From the NCBI RefSeq assembly GCF_030813695.1, contig NZ_JAUSVA010000002.1, positions 8,517,501-8,581,500 of the forward strand: a stretch of 64,000 bases of DNA. Direction: 5' to 3'. Below are positions 20,729 to 29,175 of this stretch, in pieces; the stretch's first letter is position 1; each line of letters opens with the position of its first letter. Source of the stretch: Kitasatospora herbaricolor. Its GTDB lineage: Bacteria > Actinomycetota > Actinomycetes > Streptomycetales > Streptomycetaceae. The translations under genes and the position numbers were made by a program. The notes beneath the pieces were generated by a model that saw nothing but the letters and a program-made list of their open reading frames with translations, had not been told where the DNA came from and made no database searches.

Positions 20729-23203
20729 TCAGCTGATGGTCCAGCGCTGCTGGGCGGTGCCGGTGTCGGTCTGCTGGGTGACCAGGGCGCCGTCGGAGGT
20801 GGAGGCGGTGCTCAGGGAGAGTCCGCTGCTCTTGGAGGTGATCTTGTAGCCGCCGGTGACGGCGGTGACCACCCAGTGCTGGTTGACGCCGCCGGTGCAG
20901 GTCCACTGGATGATCTGGGCGCCGGCGGCGGTGGAGCCGCCGCTGACGTCCATGCAGAGGTTGGAGAGGCCGTTGACGATCTGGTAGCTGCCGTCCGCCT
21001 GCTGGGTGAAGACCCAGTTCTGGTTGGTGCCGCCGTTGGTGGTCCAGGTGATCAGCTGGGTGCCCTGGTTCAGCGAGTGGTTGGGGTCGTCGAGGGCCTT
21101 GCCGCCGGTGACCAGGGTGTGGGTGCCGTTGAGGACCGGGTTGACGGCCCAGGTGAAGGAGGTCGTGCCGGTGGCGGTGCCGGAGGAGGCGGTGACGGTG
21201 ACCGTCGAGGATCCGGTGGTGGTCGGGGTGCCGGTGATCAGGCCGGCGGAGCTGATCGACAGGCCGGCGGGCAGGCCGGTGGCGGTGAAGGTGAGGGCCT
21301 TGCCGACGGAGTCGTTGGCGGTGAGCTGGAGCGAGACGGCCGTGTTGACCTTGCCGGACTGGTTGCCGGGGCCGGTGACCGTGACGAGTTCGGGTGCCGG
21401 GCCGGTCTGGGTGAGGGTGAGGGTCTGCTCGTTCGCGGTGCGGGTCCCGCCGACCGTGTTGCCGGTGGTGTTGGTCCAGCTGCGGGTGGGGGTGGTCTCG
21501 GCGAGGCGGCCGGAGTCGGCGGACAGGCCGATCACCAGGCCGCTGTAGCGGTTGACCAGCTTGAAGGTACCGGTGGCCGTTCCGGAGGTGGTGGTGCCGG
21601 GGATGACCCACCACTGCTGTCCGATGTTGGGACCGCTCGGTCCGGCGGCGGTGACGGTGGGCTGGGCGCCCCAGGCGCGGCCGGCGGTGGCGGTGGAGTC
21701 GACGCCGAGCAGCTGGCCGGTGGAGGCGTTGACGATCCGGTAGGAGCCGTCGCCGTTGCCGGCGAAGATCCAGGACTCCAGGGTCGTGCCGGTGGCGGTG
21801 GCCACCGAGGTGGTGGCGGTGCTGCCCGAGACCTGGGCCAGGACGCGGCCGGCCCCGCTGCTGATCCGGTAGGACTTTGTCTCGTCCACGGGTGCGGGGG
21901 CGGTGGCGGAGGCGCCGAGGTTCACGTCGACGTACTCGCCGGAGGAGCCGTTGGAGCAGCCGAACGAGCAGTAGGACCGGAAGCTCTTGCCGACGATCGT
22001 GTTGTTGGTCCTGTTCGCGCTGTCGAGGAACGAGCGGTACCAGGAGGCGGTGTGGTAGCTGCCGGTGTCGCCGAGCAGGAACCACTTCTGGGTGGAGAGG
22101 TCGTCGGTGGCGTAGAACTGCTGGGGCGCCGAACCGCTCTGATCGACCGCCTGCGGCTCGCCGATGTACAGCTTCAGGTAGGCGTTGTAGGTGATGTCCA
22201 TGACGAACAGCGGCGAGGTCGCGGGCATCGTGCCGGCGGCGATCTGCTGGGCCGCGGTGCCGGTGTTCGCCGGGTTGTACTCGCCGGACACCGGGGTGTA
22301 GCCGGTGGTGCTGCCGGATCCGACCGGGACCATGTTGCTCTCCTGGCCGCCGACGCCGGGCTGGGTCCAGGCGCCGTTGTACCACTTCTGCCAGGAGCTC
22401 GGTGCCATCTTGCCGGAGATCGGGGCGCGGGCCACGTGCTCGTAGAACGCGGCCCAGCCGCCGTTCTTGTCGACGATCCGCGAGCCGTAGTAGACGTAGA
22501 AGTACCCGGAGGCGGTGTCCACGTACAGGCGCTGGTCGCCGTCGCCGTACGAGTAGGTCTGGTTCGGGAAGGCGGTGGTGTCGCCCCGGGTGGTGCTGTA
22601 CGGGGAGGTGATCACGTGGCTCTTGATGTCCCAGGTCCTGCCCTGGTCCTTGGACACCGTGTAGTCGATCGCGTCGTAGTGCAGGCCGTCGCCGAAGGGC
22701 TGCGGGCTGAACTCGTTGTGCACCAGGCCGTACCAGTCGCCGGTGTCCGGGTCGACCCACACCCCGGCGAGGTCGCAGTAGTTCTTCTGGGCGTAGTTGG
22801 AGCCGCTGGGCGCGTACGTGGCCTGGACGCCGGTGGGGCTGTTGTTGCAGCGCCAGGTGGTGTCGTTGTTCTTGTCGCTGCTGTTCGCGGGGTTCACGTA
22901 GTTGCTGATCGCGCTGGAGCGGGTGGCGGTGTCGAAGTCGGTACCGGTGAAGAAGTCCCAGTACCGGACCTCGTTGGCGCCGTAGAGGGCGGCGGACTGC
23001 TGGAAGTAGAAGGTGCCGTCCTTGTCGACGTACGGGGAGGCCTGGGTGTCCGTCGGGTGCGTGTACGGGACGGGGGACCCGACGCCGACGGTGTACGTGG
23101 CGGTGGGCGGGGTCGCCGATGCGGGGGACGCAACGGTGCCTGACAGCGTCAGGACGGTGGCGGCGAAGACCGCCGCCATCGCTCTGCGGGAGAGAGCGGA
23201 CAA
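20729..23203 (-). CDS. Secreted propeller-lectin protein, paralogue B (TTG start)
   Basis: 824 residues, co-linear with paralogue A: signal peptide (1-32, ending SPASA), propeller-like domain, internal lectin segment, putative-Ig domain (LPAGLSISSAGLITGTP) and C-terminal ricin-type trefoil (NQNWVF, NQHWVV). I place the start at TTG 23203 because GAAGGAG sits 6 bases upstream, exactly as in paralogue A, and because it begins a proper signal peptide (MSALSRRAMAAVF); an in-frame GTG at 23227 has no ribosome site and would put that Shine-Dalgarno inside the coding region. The function should match A: a secreted carbohydrate-binding protein, possibly enzymatic. Differences are mostly conservative, so the copies have been kept under selection. 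Confidence 0.87.
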   Translation of the reverse strand: MSALSRRAMAAVFAATVLTLSGTVASPASATPPTATYTVGVGSPVPYTHPTDTQASPYVDKDGTFYFQQSAALYGANEVRYWDFFTGTDFDTATRSSAISNYVNPANSSDKNNDTTWRCNNSPTGVQATYAPSGSNYAQKNYCDLAGVWVDPDTGDWYGLVHNEFSPQPFGDGLHYDAIDYTVSKDQGRTWDIKSHVITSPYSTTRGDTTAFPNQTYSYGDGDQRLYVDTASGYFYVYYGSRIVDKNGGWAAFYEHVARAPISGKMAPSSWQKWYNGAWTQPGVGGQESNMVPVGSGSTTGYTPVSGEYNPANTGTAAQQIAAGTMPATSPLFVMDITYNAYLKLYIGEPQAVDQSGSAPQQFYATDDLSTQKWFLLGDTGSYHTASWYRSFLDSANRTNNTIVGKSFRSYCSFGCSNGSSGEYVDVNLGASATAPAPVDETKSYRISSGAGRVLAQVSGSTATTSVATATGTTLESWIFAGNGDGSYRIVNASTGQLLGVDSTATAGRAWGAQPTVTAAGPSGPNIGQQWWVIPGTTTSGTATGTFKLVNRYSGLVIGLSADSGRLAETTPTRSWTNTTGNTVGGTRTANEQTLTLTQTGPAPELVTVTGPGNQSGKVNTAVSLQLTANDSVGKALTFTATGLPAGLSISSAGLITGTPTTTGSSTVTVTASSGTATGTTSFTWAVNPVLNGTHTLVTGGKALDDPNHSLNQGTQLITWTTNGGTNQNWVFTQQADGSYQIVNGLSNLCMDVSGGSTAAGAQIIQWTCTGGVNQHWVVTAVTGGYKITSKSSGLSLSTASTSDGALVTQQTDTGTAQQRWTIS

Positions 23204-23209
23204 GGGGAA

Positions 23210-23216
23210 CTCCTTC
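23210..23216 (-). promoter_or_regulatory. Ribosome binding site deciding a TTG start
   Basis: GAAGGAG on the minus strand, 6 bases before TTG 23203. The same AAGGAGTTC sequence precedes the ATG of paralogue A, which supports both starts. Confidence 0.8.
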
Positions 23217-23981
23217 GGTGGCAACACGCAGTGTGGGGGAGGGGTGCGTGAGCAGCGGCCTCGGCCGTCCGGGAGCGGGGCACGAGTGTCGGACGGGACG
23301 GCCGGACGGGACAGCCGGACGAAACGGCTGGAGGGGGCATCGGGTGTGGTGACGCCGAGTGGACCGGTGCGATCGCTCCTGCGCAGGCGTGTCGGTCCGG
23401 CCGGTCGTGGCGGAGCTGCTGTCGTCGTGCGCGCCGTGCCGGCAACACTCCGTCGGAACGGTCGGATGGTGACCCGTTCGGTGATCGTGTGCCCTGGCCA
23501 CGCCGGAAAGACAGGCTACTGCTTGCAGCAAGTTGCGCTTAGCTGACTCTATTCGAGCAACTTGAAGCAAACGGTGGCACTGTCGGCAGGTGAAGTCAAG
23601 AGCGTCACCGCCGAGGCTTTCCGCAGAAGCCGCCCTCCCCGGCCTCGCGAGAAGAGCGGGCCGCCGCCGCTCCGAGCCCCGTTCGGGCGCGCGGAAGCGC
23701 CGGGTCCGCACGGCCGGCAGGGGAGCCCTTCGCCGCGGGCGGGAGCTCTGTGCGGCCCGGTTGACGGGCCGGCAGCGGCCATGGAGGAACCCGGTTCGGT
23801 GGGCCGGTGGCGGGCATGGTCGAGCCCGGTTCGGTGGGTCGCCGGGGTCGTGGTCGAGCCCGGCCGCCCCGCCCGGTGATCCGGGTCGGTCGGGGGAGGG
23901 AGGGACAGCGGGAGGCGGGCGGGAGGGACAGCGGGAGGCGGGCGGGAGTGGTGGCCGGGGCAGGGGGTGCCCCGCCGGACC
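23217..23981. other. Non-coding gap with inverted and tandem repeats
   Basis: This 765-bp gap between paralogue B and the ROK gene holds an inverted repeat at 23523-23570, copies of a cccggttcggtggg-like motif (about 23788-23860) and a 23-bp tandem repeat of a Gly/Ala-rich G-rich unit (about 23898-23943). No gene is seen. The G-rich repeat lies just downstream of the ROK gene on its strand. Confidence 0.6.
23523..23570. promoter_or_regulatory. Imperfect inverted repeat, possible operator or promoter element
   Basis: ttgcagcaagttgc (23523-23536) and gcaacttgaagcaa (23557-23570) are inverted copies with 12 of 14 matches, in an AT-richer stretch about 320-370 bases upstream of the paralogue B start. 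Binding protein unknown. Confidence 0.4.
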
Positions 23982-25328
23982 TCAGGCGGACCGGTACTCG
24001 TCGTCCGCCGCCACCGGCCTGAGCGGAACGACGGAGGGGTCCTGGAAGATGCCTTCGAGGGCGAGGTGGGCGCCGCCCCGGGCGGCGTTGGAGAGGCCGA
24101 GCGTCGAGGCGGTCACGACCACCCGCCCGGGGGTGGGCGCGATCCTGCGGTCGTCGAGGACCCGCTGCGCCGCGTCCACCAGGTAGCGGCCGAACACGGC
24201 GAAGTAGCCGCCGAGGACGATTCTTGGCGGGTTGAGTACGTCCACCAGGATGCCGAGTCCCAGGGCCAGGTCGTCGGCGAGGGCGGCCAGGGCGGCGAGC
24301 GTGCGGGGCTCGCCCGCGTCGGCGCGGCCCAGCAGGTCGTCGAGCCGGTCGGCGAGGTCGACGGACAGGTCGTGGACCCGGTCGGAGGGGTCCGCGGCGG
24401 CGTTGAGGAAGGCCTGTAGTCCGACGGCGACCTCCCAGCAGCCGGTCCGTCCGCAGGCGCAGGGCCGGTCGAGGCGGTCGAGCCTCATGTGGCCGATCTC
24501 CGAGCCGCGGATCAGTTTGCCGCCCGAGATGCTGGCCCCGCCGACGCCGATCCCGCCGGTGACGTAGACGAGTTCGCGGACGTCGGCGCCGGGGGCGGCC
24601 AGGTACTCGGCGAGGGCGCCGGACTCGGCGTCGTTCTCGACCAGGACGGGCGGTGCGTGCCGCCCGAGCCGTGCGCGCAGCTCGTGGACCGCCCGTACGT
24701 CGCGCCAGCCGAAGTTGGTGGCCACCGCGACCGTGCCGGAGGCGGCGTCCACCGACCCCTGGGTGACGAGCGTGATCCCGATGGCGTGCATGCCGAGGTC
24801 GGCCACCGCGCTGAGGCAGTCGGCGACCTGGTCGGCGACCTCGCGCAGGGCGGCCTGCGGGGTGAGTGCGGGCACGTCCAGGGCGCGGCGGTCCTCGTGG
24901 ACGACGGTGCCGCGCAGGTCCAGGGCGAGGACGGTGATGTGGTCGGGGCCGATCTCGGCGCCGACGCCGCAGATCCAGCGGCCGTCGAGGTCGACCATCC
25001 GGTGCGGGCGGCCGACCGCGCCGGCCCGGTCCAGCTCGCCCTCGCGGACCAGTCCGCGCTGGATGAGGTCCCCGACCAGGACCGACACCGTCGCCTTGGG
25101 CAGGCCGGTCGCGGCCGCGAGATGGGTGCGGGACTGCGCACCGCTCTCCCGCAGGTGACGCAGCATCACGCTCAAGTTGGTGCGGCGCAGCGAGGCTTTG
25201 TCGGCGGGCTCAGGGTAGCCCGCCATGATGCCGCTCGCCGCGGAGGGGGCCGCTGTGCCCGCGTGGGCGTGGCCGGCTGCGCCCATGCCCGGGCCCGTAC
25301 CTGTGGTGCCGCGCTGGTCCTGCCGCAC
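23982..25328 (-). CDS. ROK-family transcriptional repressor (NagC/XylR type)
   Basis: 448 residues. An N-terminal winged helix (about 45-100; LRRTNLSVMLRHLRESG, SRTHLAAATGLPKATVS) is followed by the ROK actin-like fold with VENDAESGALAE, the glycine-rich YVTGGIGVGGASISGG, and the zinc-site motif CACGRTGCWE preceded by GHM. ROK repressors bind a sugar or sugar phosphate and lose DNA affinity. The GTG start at 25328 has GAGGAG 5 bases upstream; the first ~35 residues are low complexity. The gene is divergent from a sugar-binding lipoprotein/permease operon and is very probably its repressor. Promoters for both directions carry similar TTAGTT/AACTAA elements in the 370-bp gap. Confidence 0.92.
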   Translation of the reverse strand: MRQDQRGTTGTGPGMGAAGHAHAGTAAPSAASGIMAGYPEPADKASLRRTNLSVMLRHLRESGAQSRTHLAAATGLPKATVSVLVGDLIQRGLVREGELDRAGAVGRPHRMVDLDGRWICGVGAEIGPDHITVLALDLRGTVVHEDRRALDVPALTPQAALREVADQVADCLSAVADLGMHAIGITLVTQGSVDAASGTVAVATNFGWRDVRAVHELRARLGRHAPPVLVENDAESGALAEYLAAPGADVRELVYVTGGIGVGGASISGGKLIRGSEIGHMRLDRLDRPCACGRTGCWEVAVGLQAFLNAAADPSDRVHDLSVDLADRLDDLLGRADAGEPRTLAALAALADDLALGLGILVDVLNPPRIVLGGYFAVFGRYLVDAAQRVLDDRRIAPTPGRVVVTASTLGLSNAARGGAHLALEGIFQDPSVVPLRPVAADDEYRSA

Positions 25329-25369
25329 GTGGTCTCCTCGTTCCGGGGCCTGTCCGCAGGCCGGTGCTG

Positions 25370-25387
25370 ATCTTACCCATGTTAGTT
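25370..25387 (-). promoter_or_regulatory. Putative ROK-gene -10 region with half-site
   Basis: On the minus strand a TAAGAT hexamer (25375-25370) lies about 40 bases before the ROK start, and an AACTAAC element (25387-25381) sits where the promoter spacer should be. The -35 match is weak, so this is tentative. Confidence 0.4.
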
Positions 25388-25577
25388 GATGCATGGTCTG
25401 AAATAACCACCCGCGCGGTTCGGCTCGGGCCGCCGGGGATCGGGTCCGGGAAGCGTACCGGCCGCTGGCTGCGGGTGCGAAGCATCTGGAAGATTCCGTT
25501 CCCGACCAGGAGATTGCACGCTGCTGTCCGGGGCGGGAGGTGGCCGGACCCGGTCGCATCACGTTCCGGCTGGGCTC

Positions 25578-25618
25578 TTGACAGCGCGATTCTTAATTAA
25601 CACACTGGCGGAACTAAC
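25578..25618 (+). promoter_or_regulatory. Promoter of the sugar ABC operon with probable ROK operator
   Basis: A perfect -35 TTGACA (25578-25583) is followed after 17 bases by CACACT (25601-25606) as -10. The palindrome TTAATTAA (25593-25600) fills the end of the spacer and AACTAAC (25612-25618) follows at about the start point. XylR-type ROK repressors bind TTAGTT/AACTAA-like half-sites, so repressor binding here would block the polymerase. The operator role is inference. Confidence 0.6.
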
Positions 25619-25698
25619 AACCCGCAGTGTTCGGCGGGTCCCCCACCACCGCGCCGGGCCGAGCCCCTCGCGCGGTAGGCAGAGATGAGGACCTCCCC

Positions 25699-26997
25699 AT
25701 GAAGTCGCGCCCGTTCAGAGCGGCCACCCTCGTTATGGCGATCACGTCGCTTGCCGCCGTTGCCGCTTGCGGCTCCGGGGGAGCGAGTGATCAGGCGTCC
25801 GGTCCGGTGAAGATCGAGTTCTGGGGTTGGGCCCCGGGCTACGAGAAGTCGGTGGAGTTGTTCAACGCCTCCCACCCGGGCGTCCAGGTCACGTACAGCA
25901 AGATCTCGCCCGGCTCGAAGGGCGGCTACACCAAGATGCTGAGCGCGGTGAAGGCGGGCAACGCCCCCTGTGTGGGTTCGGTGGGGTTCGAGACGCTGCC
26001 GACGTTCGCGGCGGCGGGGGCGTTGCAGGACGCGACGGCGGCGGCGGCGCCGTTCGCGAAGGAGTACGGGGCTTCGGCGTTCGCGCAGTCCGGGGTGGCG
26101 GGGCACACCTACGGCCTGCCGGTGGACATCGCCCCGATGGGCCTGATCTACCGCAAGGACCTGTTCGCCAAGTACGGCATCAACGAGGCGCCGAGGACGT
26201 GGGAGGAGTACGCGGCCGACGCCCAGGTCATCCACGCCGCCGACCCGAACGCCTACATCGGCTACTTCGGCAACGACGCCTACAACTTCGCGGGCCTGGC
26301 CCAGCAGGCGGGCGCCAAGTGGTTCGCCACCGGCGGCGAGAAGTGGACCGTCGACGTGAACGACGCCGCCACGAAGAAGGTCGCCGCGTTCTGGCAGGGC
26401 CTGATCGACAAGAAGCTCGTCAAGGTCGTCCCGAGCTTCGACACCGCCCTCTACAAGGGCATGGGCGAGGGCACGATCCTCTCCGACGTCAACGCGGTGT
26501 GGGACACCCCGATCCTCGCCGACAGCGTCAAGCAGACCTCCGGCAACTGGGCGGTGGCGCCGATGCCGGTCTGGGACGCGGCCAAGCCCGCCTCCGGAAA
26601 CGCCGGCGGCACCCCCAACGCCGTGCTGAAGGGCTGCGCCCACGTGAAGGAGGCGGTGGAGTTCGCGCACTGGTTCGGCACCGACCCCGCCAGCGTCACC
26701 AACCTGATCAAGGAGACCGGCATCTACCCCGCCGCCCTCACCGGCCTGGACAACCCGGCGCTCACCGAGCCCAACCCCTTCTACGGCGGCCAGAAGATCT
26801 TCGACGTGTTCAAGGCGAGCGCCGCCCAGGTCGATGCCGGCTTCCAGTGGGGCCCGGTGATGACCAAGACCTCCGGCGCCCTCGGCGACGGCCTCGGCAA
26901 GGCCGGCGCCGGCACCACCACCCTGGACGCCGCCCTGGCCGACACCCAGGCCCAGACGCTGGCGGAGATGAAGACCCAGGGCATGGAAATCGGCTGA
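25699..26997 (+). CDS. Sugar ABC transporter substrate-binding lipoprotein
   Basis: 432 residues, solute-binding family 1 (extracellular). The signal peptide ends in a lipobox with Cys24 (AVAACGSGG). The mature part begins KIEFWGWAPGYEKSVELFN, typical of oligosaccharide-binding proteins, and ends with the family's C-terminal helical region. The ATG has GAGG 8 bases upstream. It heads an operon with two permeases and the DUF5107 gene. It shares the phrases FWGWAPGY, KISPGS and GGY with the orphan binding protein at 31485-32780, so both probably recognise related sugars. The sugar is not predictable. Confidence 0.93.
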   Translation: MKSRPFRAATLVMAITSLAAVAACGSGGASDQASGPVKIEFWGWAPGYEKSVELFNASHPGVQVTYSKISPGSKGGYTKMLSAVKAGNAPCVGSVGFETLPTFAAAGALQDATAAAAPFAKEYGASAFAQSGVAGHTYGLPVDIAPMGLIYRKDLFAKYGINEAPRTWEEYAADAQVIHAADPNAYIGYFGNDAYNFAGLAQQAGAKWFATGGEKWTVDVNDAATKKVAAFWQGLIDKKLVKVVPSFDTALYKGMGEGTILSDVNAVWDTPILADSVKQTSGNWAVAPMPVWDAAKPASGNAGGTPNAVLKGCAHVKEAVEFAHWFGTDPASVTNLIKETGIYPAALTGLDNPALTEPNPFYGGQKIFDVFKASAAQVDAGFQWGPVMTKTSGALGDGLGKAGAGTTTLDAALADTQAQTLAEMKTQGMEIG

Positions 26998-26999
26998 CC

Positions 27000-28001
27000 A
27001 TGCACCCCGCACCCACCACCCCCACCACCGCGGCCCCGGTGCGCTCCCACGAGGAGCGCACCGGGCCCGCCCCGAAACCGTCCGGCCCGACGCCAGCCCC
27101 CGCCCCACGGGGGCGCGCCGTCGACTGGCGTCGCTGGACACCGCTGGGCTTCCTGCTCCCCTTCGGGACCCTGTTCCTGATCACCTTCGTCGCGCCGATC
27201 TGCTACGCCCTGCATCAGAGCCTGTTCAAGTTGCACCGCTCGGGTCTGGGGCTCACCCCGCCGTCGACGGTGTTCACCGGGTTGTCGAACTACGCGGACG
27301 CGCTGGCGGACGGGGCGTTCACGTCCTCGGTGGTGCGGGTGCTGCTGATCGGTGCCGTCCAGGTGCCGCTGATGCTGGGCCTGGCGCTGCTGCTGGCGTT
27401 GCTGCTGGATGCGCGCCGCACGCCCGGCAAACGGTTCTTCCGGTTGGCGTTCTTCCTGCCGTACGCGATCCCGGGTGTGATCGGCGGGCTGATGTGGTCC
27501 TTCCTCTACCAGCCGGACGTCAGCCCGATCGCCGACGCGCTGGCCGGCATCGGCCTGCACGTCGACTTCACCTCGGACAGCTGGCTGCCCTGGTCGGTCG
27601 GCAACATCCTCACCTGGGGCTGGACCGGCTACAACATGATCGTCATCCACTCCGCCCTCAAGGCCATCCCGGGCGAGCTGACGGAGGCCGCGGCCCTGGA
27701 CGGCTGCACCGGCTGGCGCCTGGCCTGGCACGTGAAGATCCCGCTGGTGCGGCCCGCCCTGTTGATGACCACGGTGTTCTCCATCATCGGCACCGCGCAG
27801 CTCTACAACGAGCCGGTCGTCATGAAGGCCGTCGCCCCGAACCTCTCCAGCAGTTGGACGCCGATCATGGCGGCCCAGAACGAGGTCGCGGCGAACAACT
27901 ACCACGCGGCGGCGACCCGCTCGGTCCTCCTCGCGCTGGTGATCTTCGTCCTCTCGTTCGGATTCATGCGGTTCGTCAACAAGCGCGGAGCGGCACTGTG
28001 A
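27000..28001 (+). CDS. Sugar ABC transporter permease, MalF type
   Basis: 333 residues. A Pro-rich cytoplasmic N-terminus (about 1-45) precedes six membrane segments. The binding-protein-dependent permease signature is EAAALDGCTGWRLAWHVKIP (about 235-255), the loop that docks the ATPase. The ATG lies 2 bases after the stop of the binding-protein gene. No ATPase gene is in the locus; in Streptomyces such CUT1 importers usually share the MsiK ATPase encoded elsewhere. Confidence 0.93.
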   Translation: MHPAPTTPTTAAPVRSHEERTGPAPKPSGPTPAPAPRGRAVDWRRWTPLGFLLPFGTLFLITFVAPICYALHQSLFKLHRSGLGLTPPSTVFTGLSNYADALADGAFTSSVVRVLLIGAVQVPLMLGLALLLALLLDARRTPGKRFFRLAFFLPYAIPGVIGGLMWSFLYQPDVSPIADALAGIGLHVDFTSDSWLPWSVGNILTWGWTGYNMIVIHSALKAIPGELTEAAALDGCTGWRLAWHVKIPLVRPALLMTTVFSIIGTAQLYNEPVVMKAVAPNLSSSWTPIMAAQNEVAANNYHAAATRSVLLALVIFVLSFGFMRFVNKRGAAL

Positions 28002-28894
28002 ACAAGGCTTCGAGGATCCCGGTGAAGCAGTCGTCCGCCGGCCCGGCGCGGGCCGGCGCCACCCGTGCGGCGGGGCGCATCGGAGTGCTCGCCGTCCTGG
28101 TGCTCGCCGCGCTCTACTCCCTGCTGCCGGTGTGGTGGCTGGTCGTCTCCGCGACCAAGGGCAGCAGTGACCTGTTCTCCAGCAACGGGTTCTGGTTCGC
28201 CGGCCGGATCGAGATCGTGCGGAACGTCTCCACCCTGCTCGGCGTCCAGGACGGCATCTACGGACGCTGGCTGCTGAACAGCCTCCTCTACGCGGTCGGC
28301 GGCGCCCTCGCCGCGACGCTGTTGTCCGCGATGGCGGGCTACGTGCTGGCGAAGTACACCTTCCGGGGCCGTGAGGCGGTGTTCAACACCGTGCTCGGCG
28401 CGATCCTCATCCCCGCGCCGCTGTTCGCGCTGCCGCTCTACCTGATGTTCTCCGCCACCCACATCGTGAACACCTTCTGGGCGGTGTTCATCCCCAGCAT
28501 CGTCAGCCCCTTCGGCGTCTACCTCTCCCGCATCTACGCCGCAGCCGCCGTCCCCGACGAACTGCTGGAGGCCGGACGCATCGACGGCGCCGGCGAGTTC
28601 AGGATCTTCCGCTCCATCGCCCTGCGGGTCCTGCAGCCCTCACTCGTCACGATCTTCCTGTTCCAGTTCGTGACCATCTGGACCAACTACCTGCTGCCCT
28701 CCCTGATGCTCGCCAACGACCGGCTGCAACCGGTCACGGTCGGCCTGGTCGCCTGGAAGGAACAACGCGGCCAGACCGTCCCCTACAACCTCATCATCAC
28801 CGGCGCCCTGCTCTCCGTGATCCCCATCGTGGTGATGTTCCTCCTGCTGCAGCGCTACTGGAAGGCCGGACTCACCTCCGGCAGCGTCAAGTAG
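27998..28894 (+). CDS. Sugar ABC transporter permease, MalG type
   Basis: 298 residues with six predicted membrane segments, starting with GTG that overlaps the previous stop by 4 bases (GTGA), so it is translationally coupled to the MalF-type permease. The EAA-type loop reads ELLEAGRIDGAGEFRIFRSI (about 188-207). It forms the heterodimeric membrane channel with its upstream neighbour for import of the sugar delivered by the 25699 lipoprotein. Confidence 0.93.
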   Translation: MNKASRIPVKQSSAGPARAGATRAAGRIGVLAVLVLAALYSLLPVWWLVVSATKGSSDLFSSNGFWFAGRIEIVRNVSTLLGVQDGIYGRWLLNSLLYAVGGALAATLLSAMAGYVLAKYTFRGREAVFNTVLGAILIPAPLFALPLYLMFSATHIVNTFWAVFIPSIVSPFGVYLSRIYAAAAVPDELLEAGRIDGAGEFRIFRSIALRVLQPSLVTIFLFQFVTIWTNYLLPSLMLANDRLQPVTVGLVAWKEQRGQTVPYNLIITGALLSVIPIVVMFLLLQRYWKAGLTSGSVK

Positions 28895-28933
28895 CCCACC
28901 AACCCGCCCACCAACCCGCCCCCCGGACCCACC

Positions 28934-29091
28934 CGGCAGGCCAGGAGACCCACCGGGTGGGCCCGCCCAGACCCACCGGGTGGGCCCGCCCAGACCCACC
29001 GGGTGGGCCCGCCCGCGCACCGACCGCTGGGCCCGTCCGCCCGTCCGCCCGTCCGCCCGTCCGCCCGTCCGCCGGGTCTCCTGGCCTGCCG
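28934..29091 (+). repeat. Structured intergenic element: 18-bp inverted repeat around palindromic tandem repeats
   Basis: A perfect 18-bp inverted repeat (28934-28951 with 29074-29091) encloses three copies of the palindrome CCCACCGGGTGGG (28949-28961, 28972-28984, 28995-29007; period 23), then about five gtccgccc repeats (about 29034-29070). It lies between the MalG-type permease and the DUF5107 gene. In RNA it can fold as one long closing stem with internal hairpins, which could terminate, attenuate or stabilise the operon message. Confidence 0.85.
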
Positions 29092-29175
29092 CGCCCCGGC
29101 CCGGTGCCGGTGCGGGTCGGCGGTTGTCGGGACTCGTGGCCCACCAACAATTTCTTCGAAGAGGCATGGCAACTG

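Noticed and set aside
20312-23143. Plus-strand open frame of 943 codons opposite propeller-lectin gene B
   Set aside because: Gly/Val/Asp-rich shadow. The minus strand has signal peptide, Shine-Dalgarno and a paralogue.
28949-29007. CRISPR array at the palindromic repeats
   Set aside because: Repeat unit is 13 bases of palindrome in an identical 23-bp period with no variable spacers; no cas genes.
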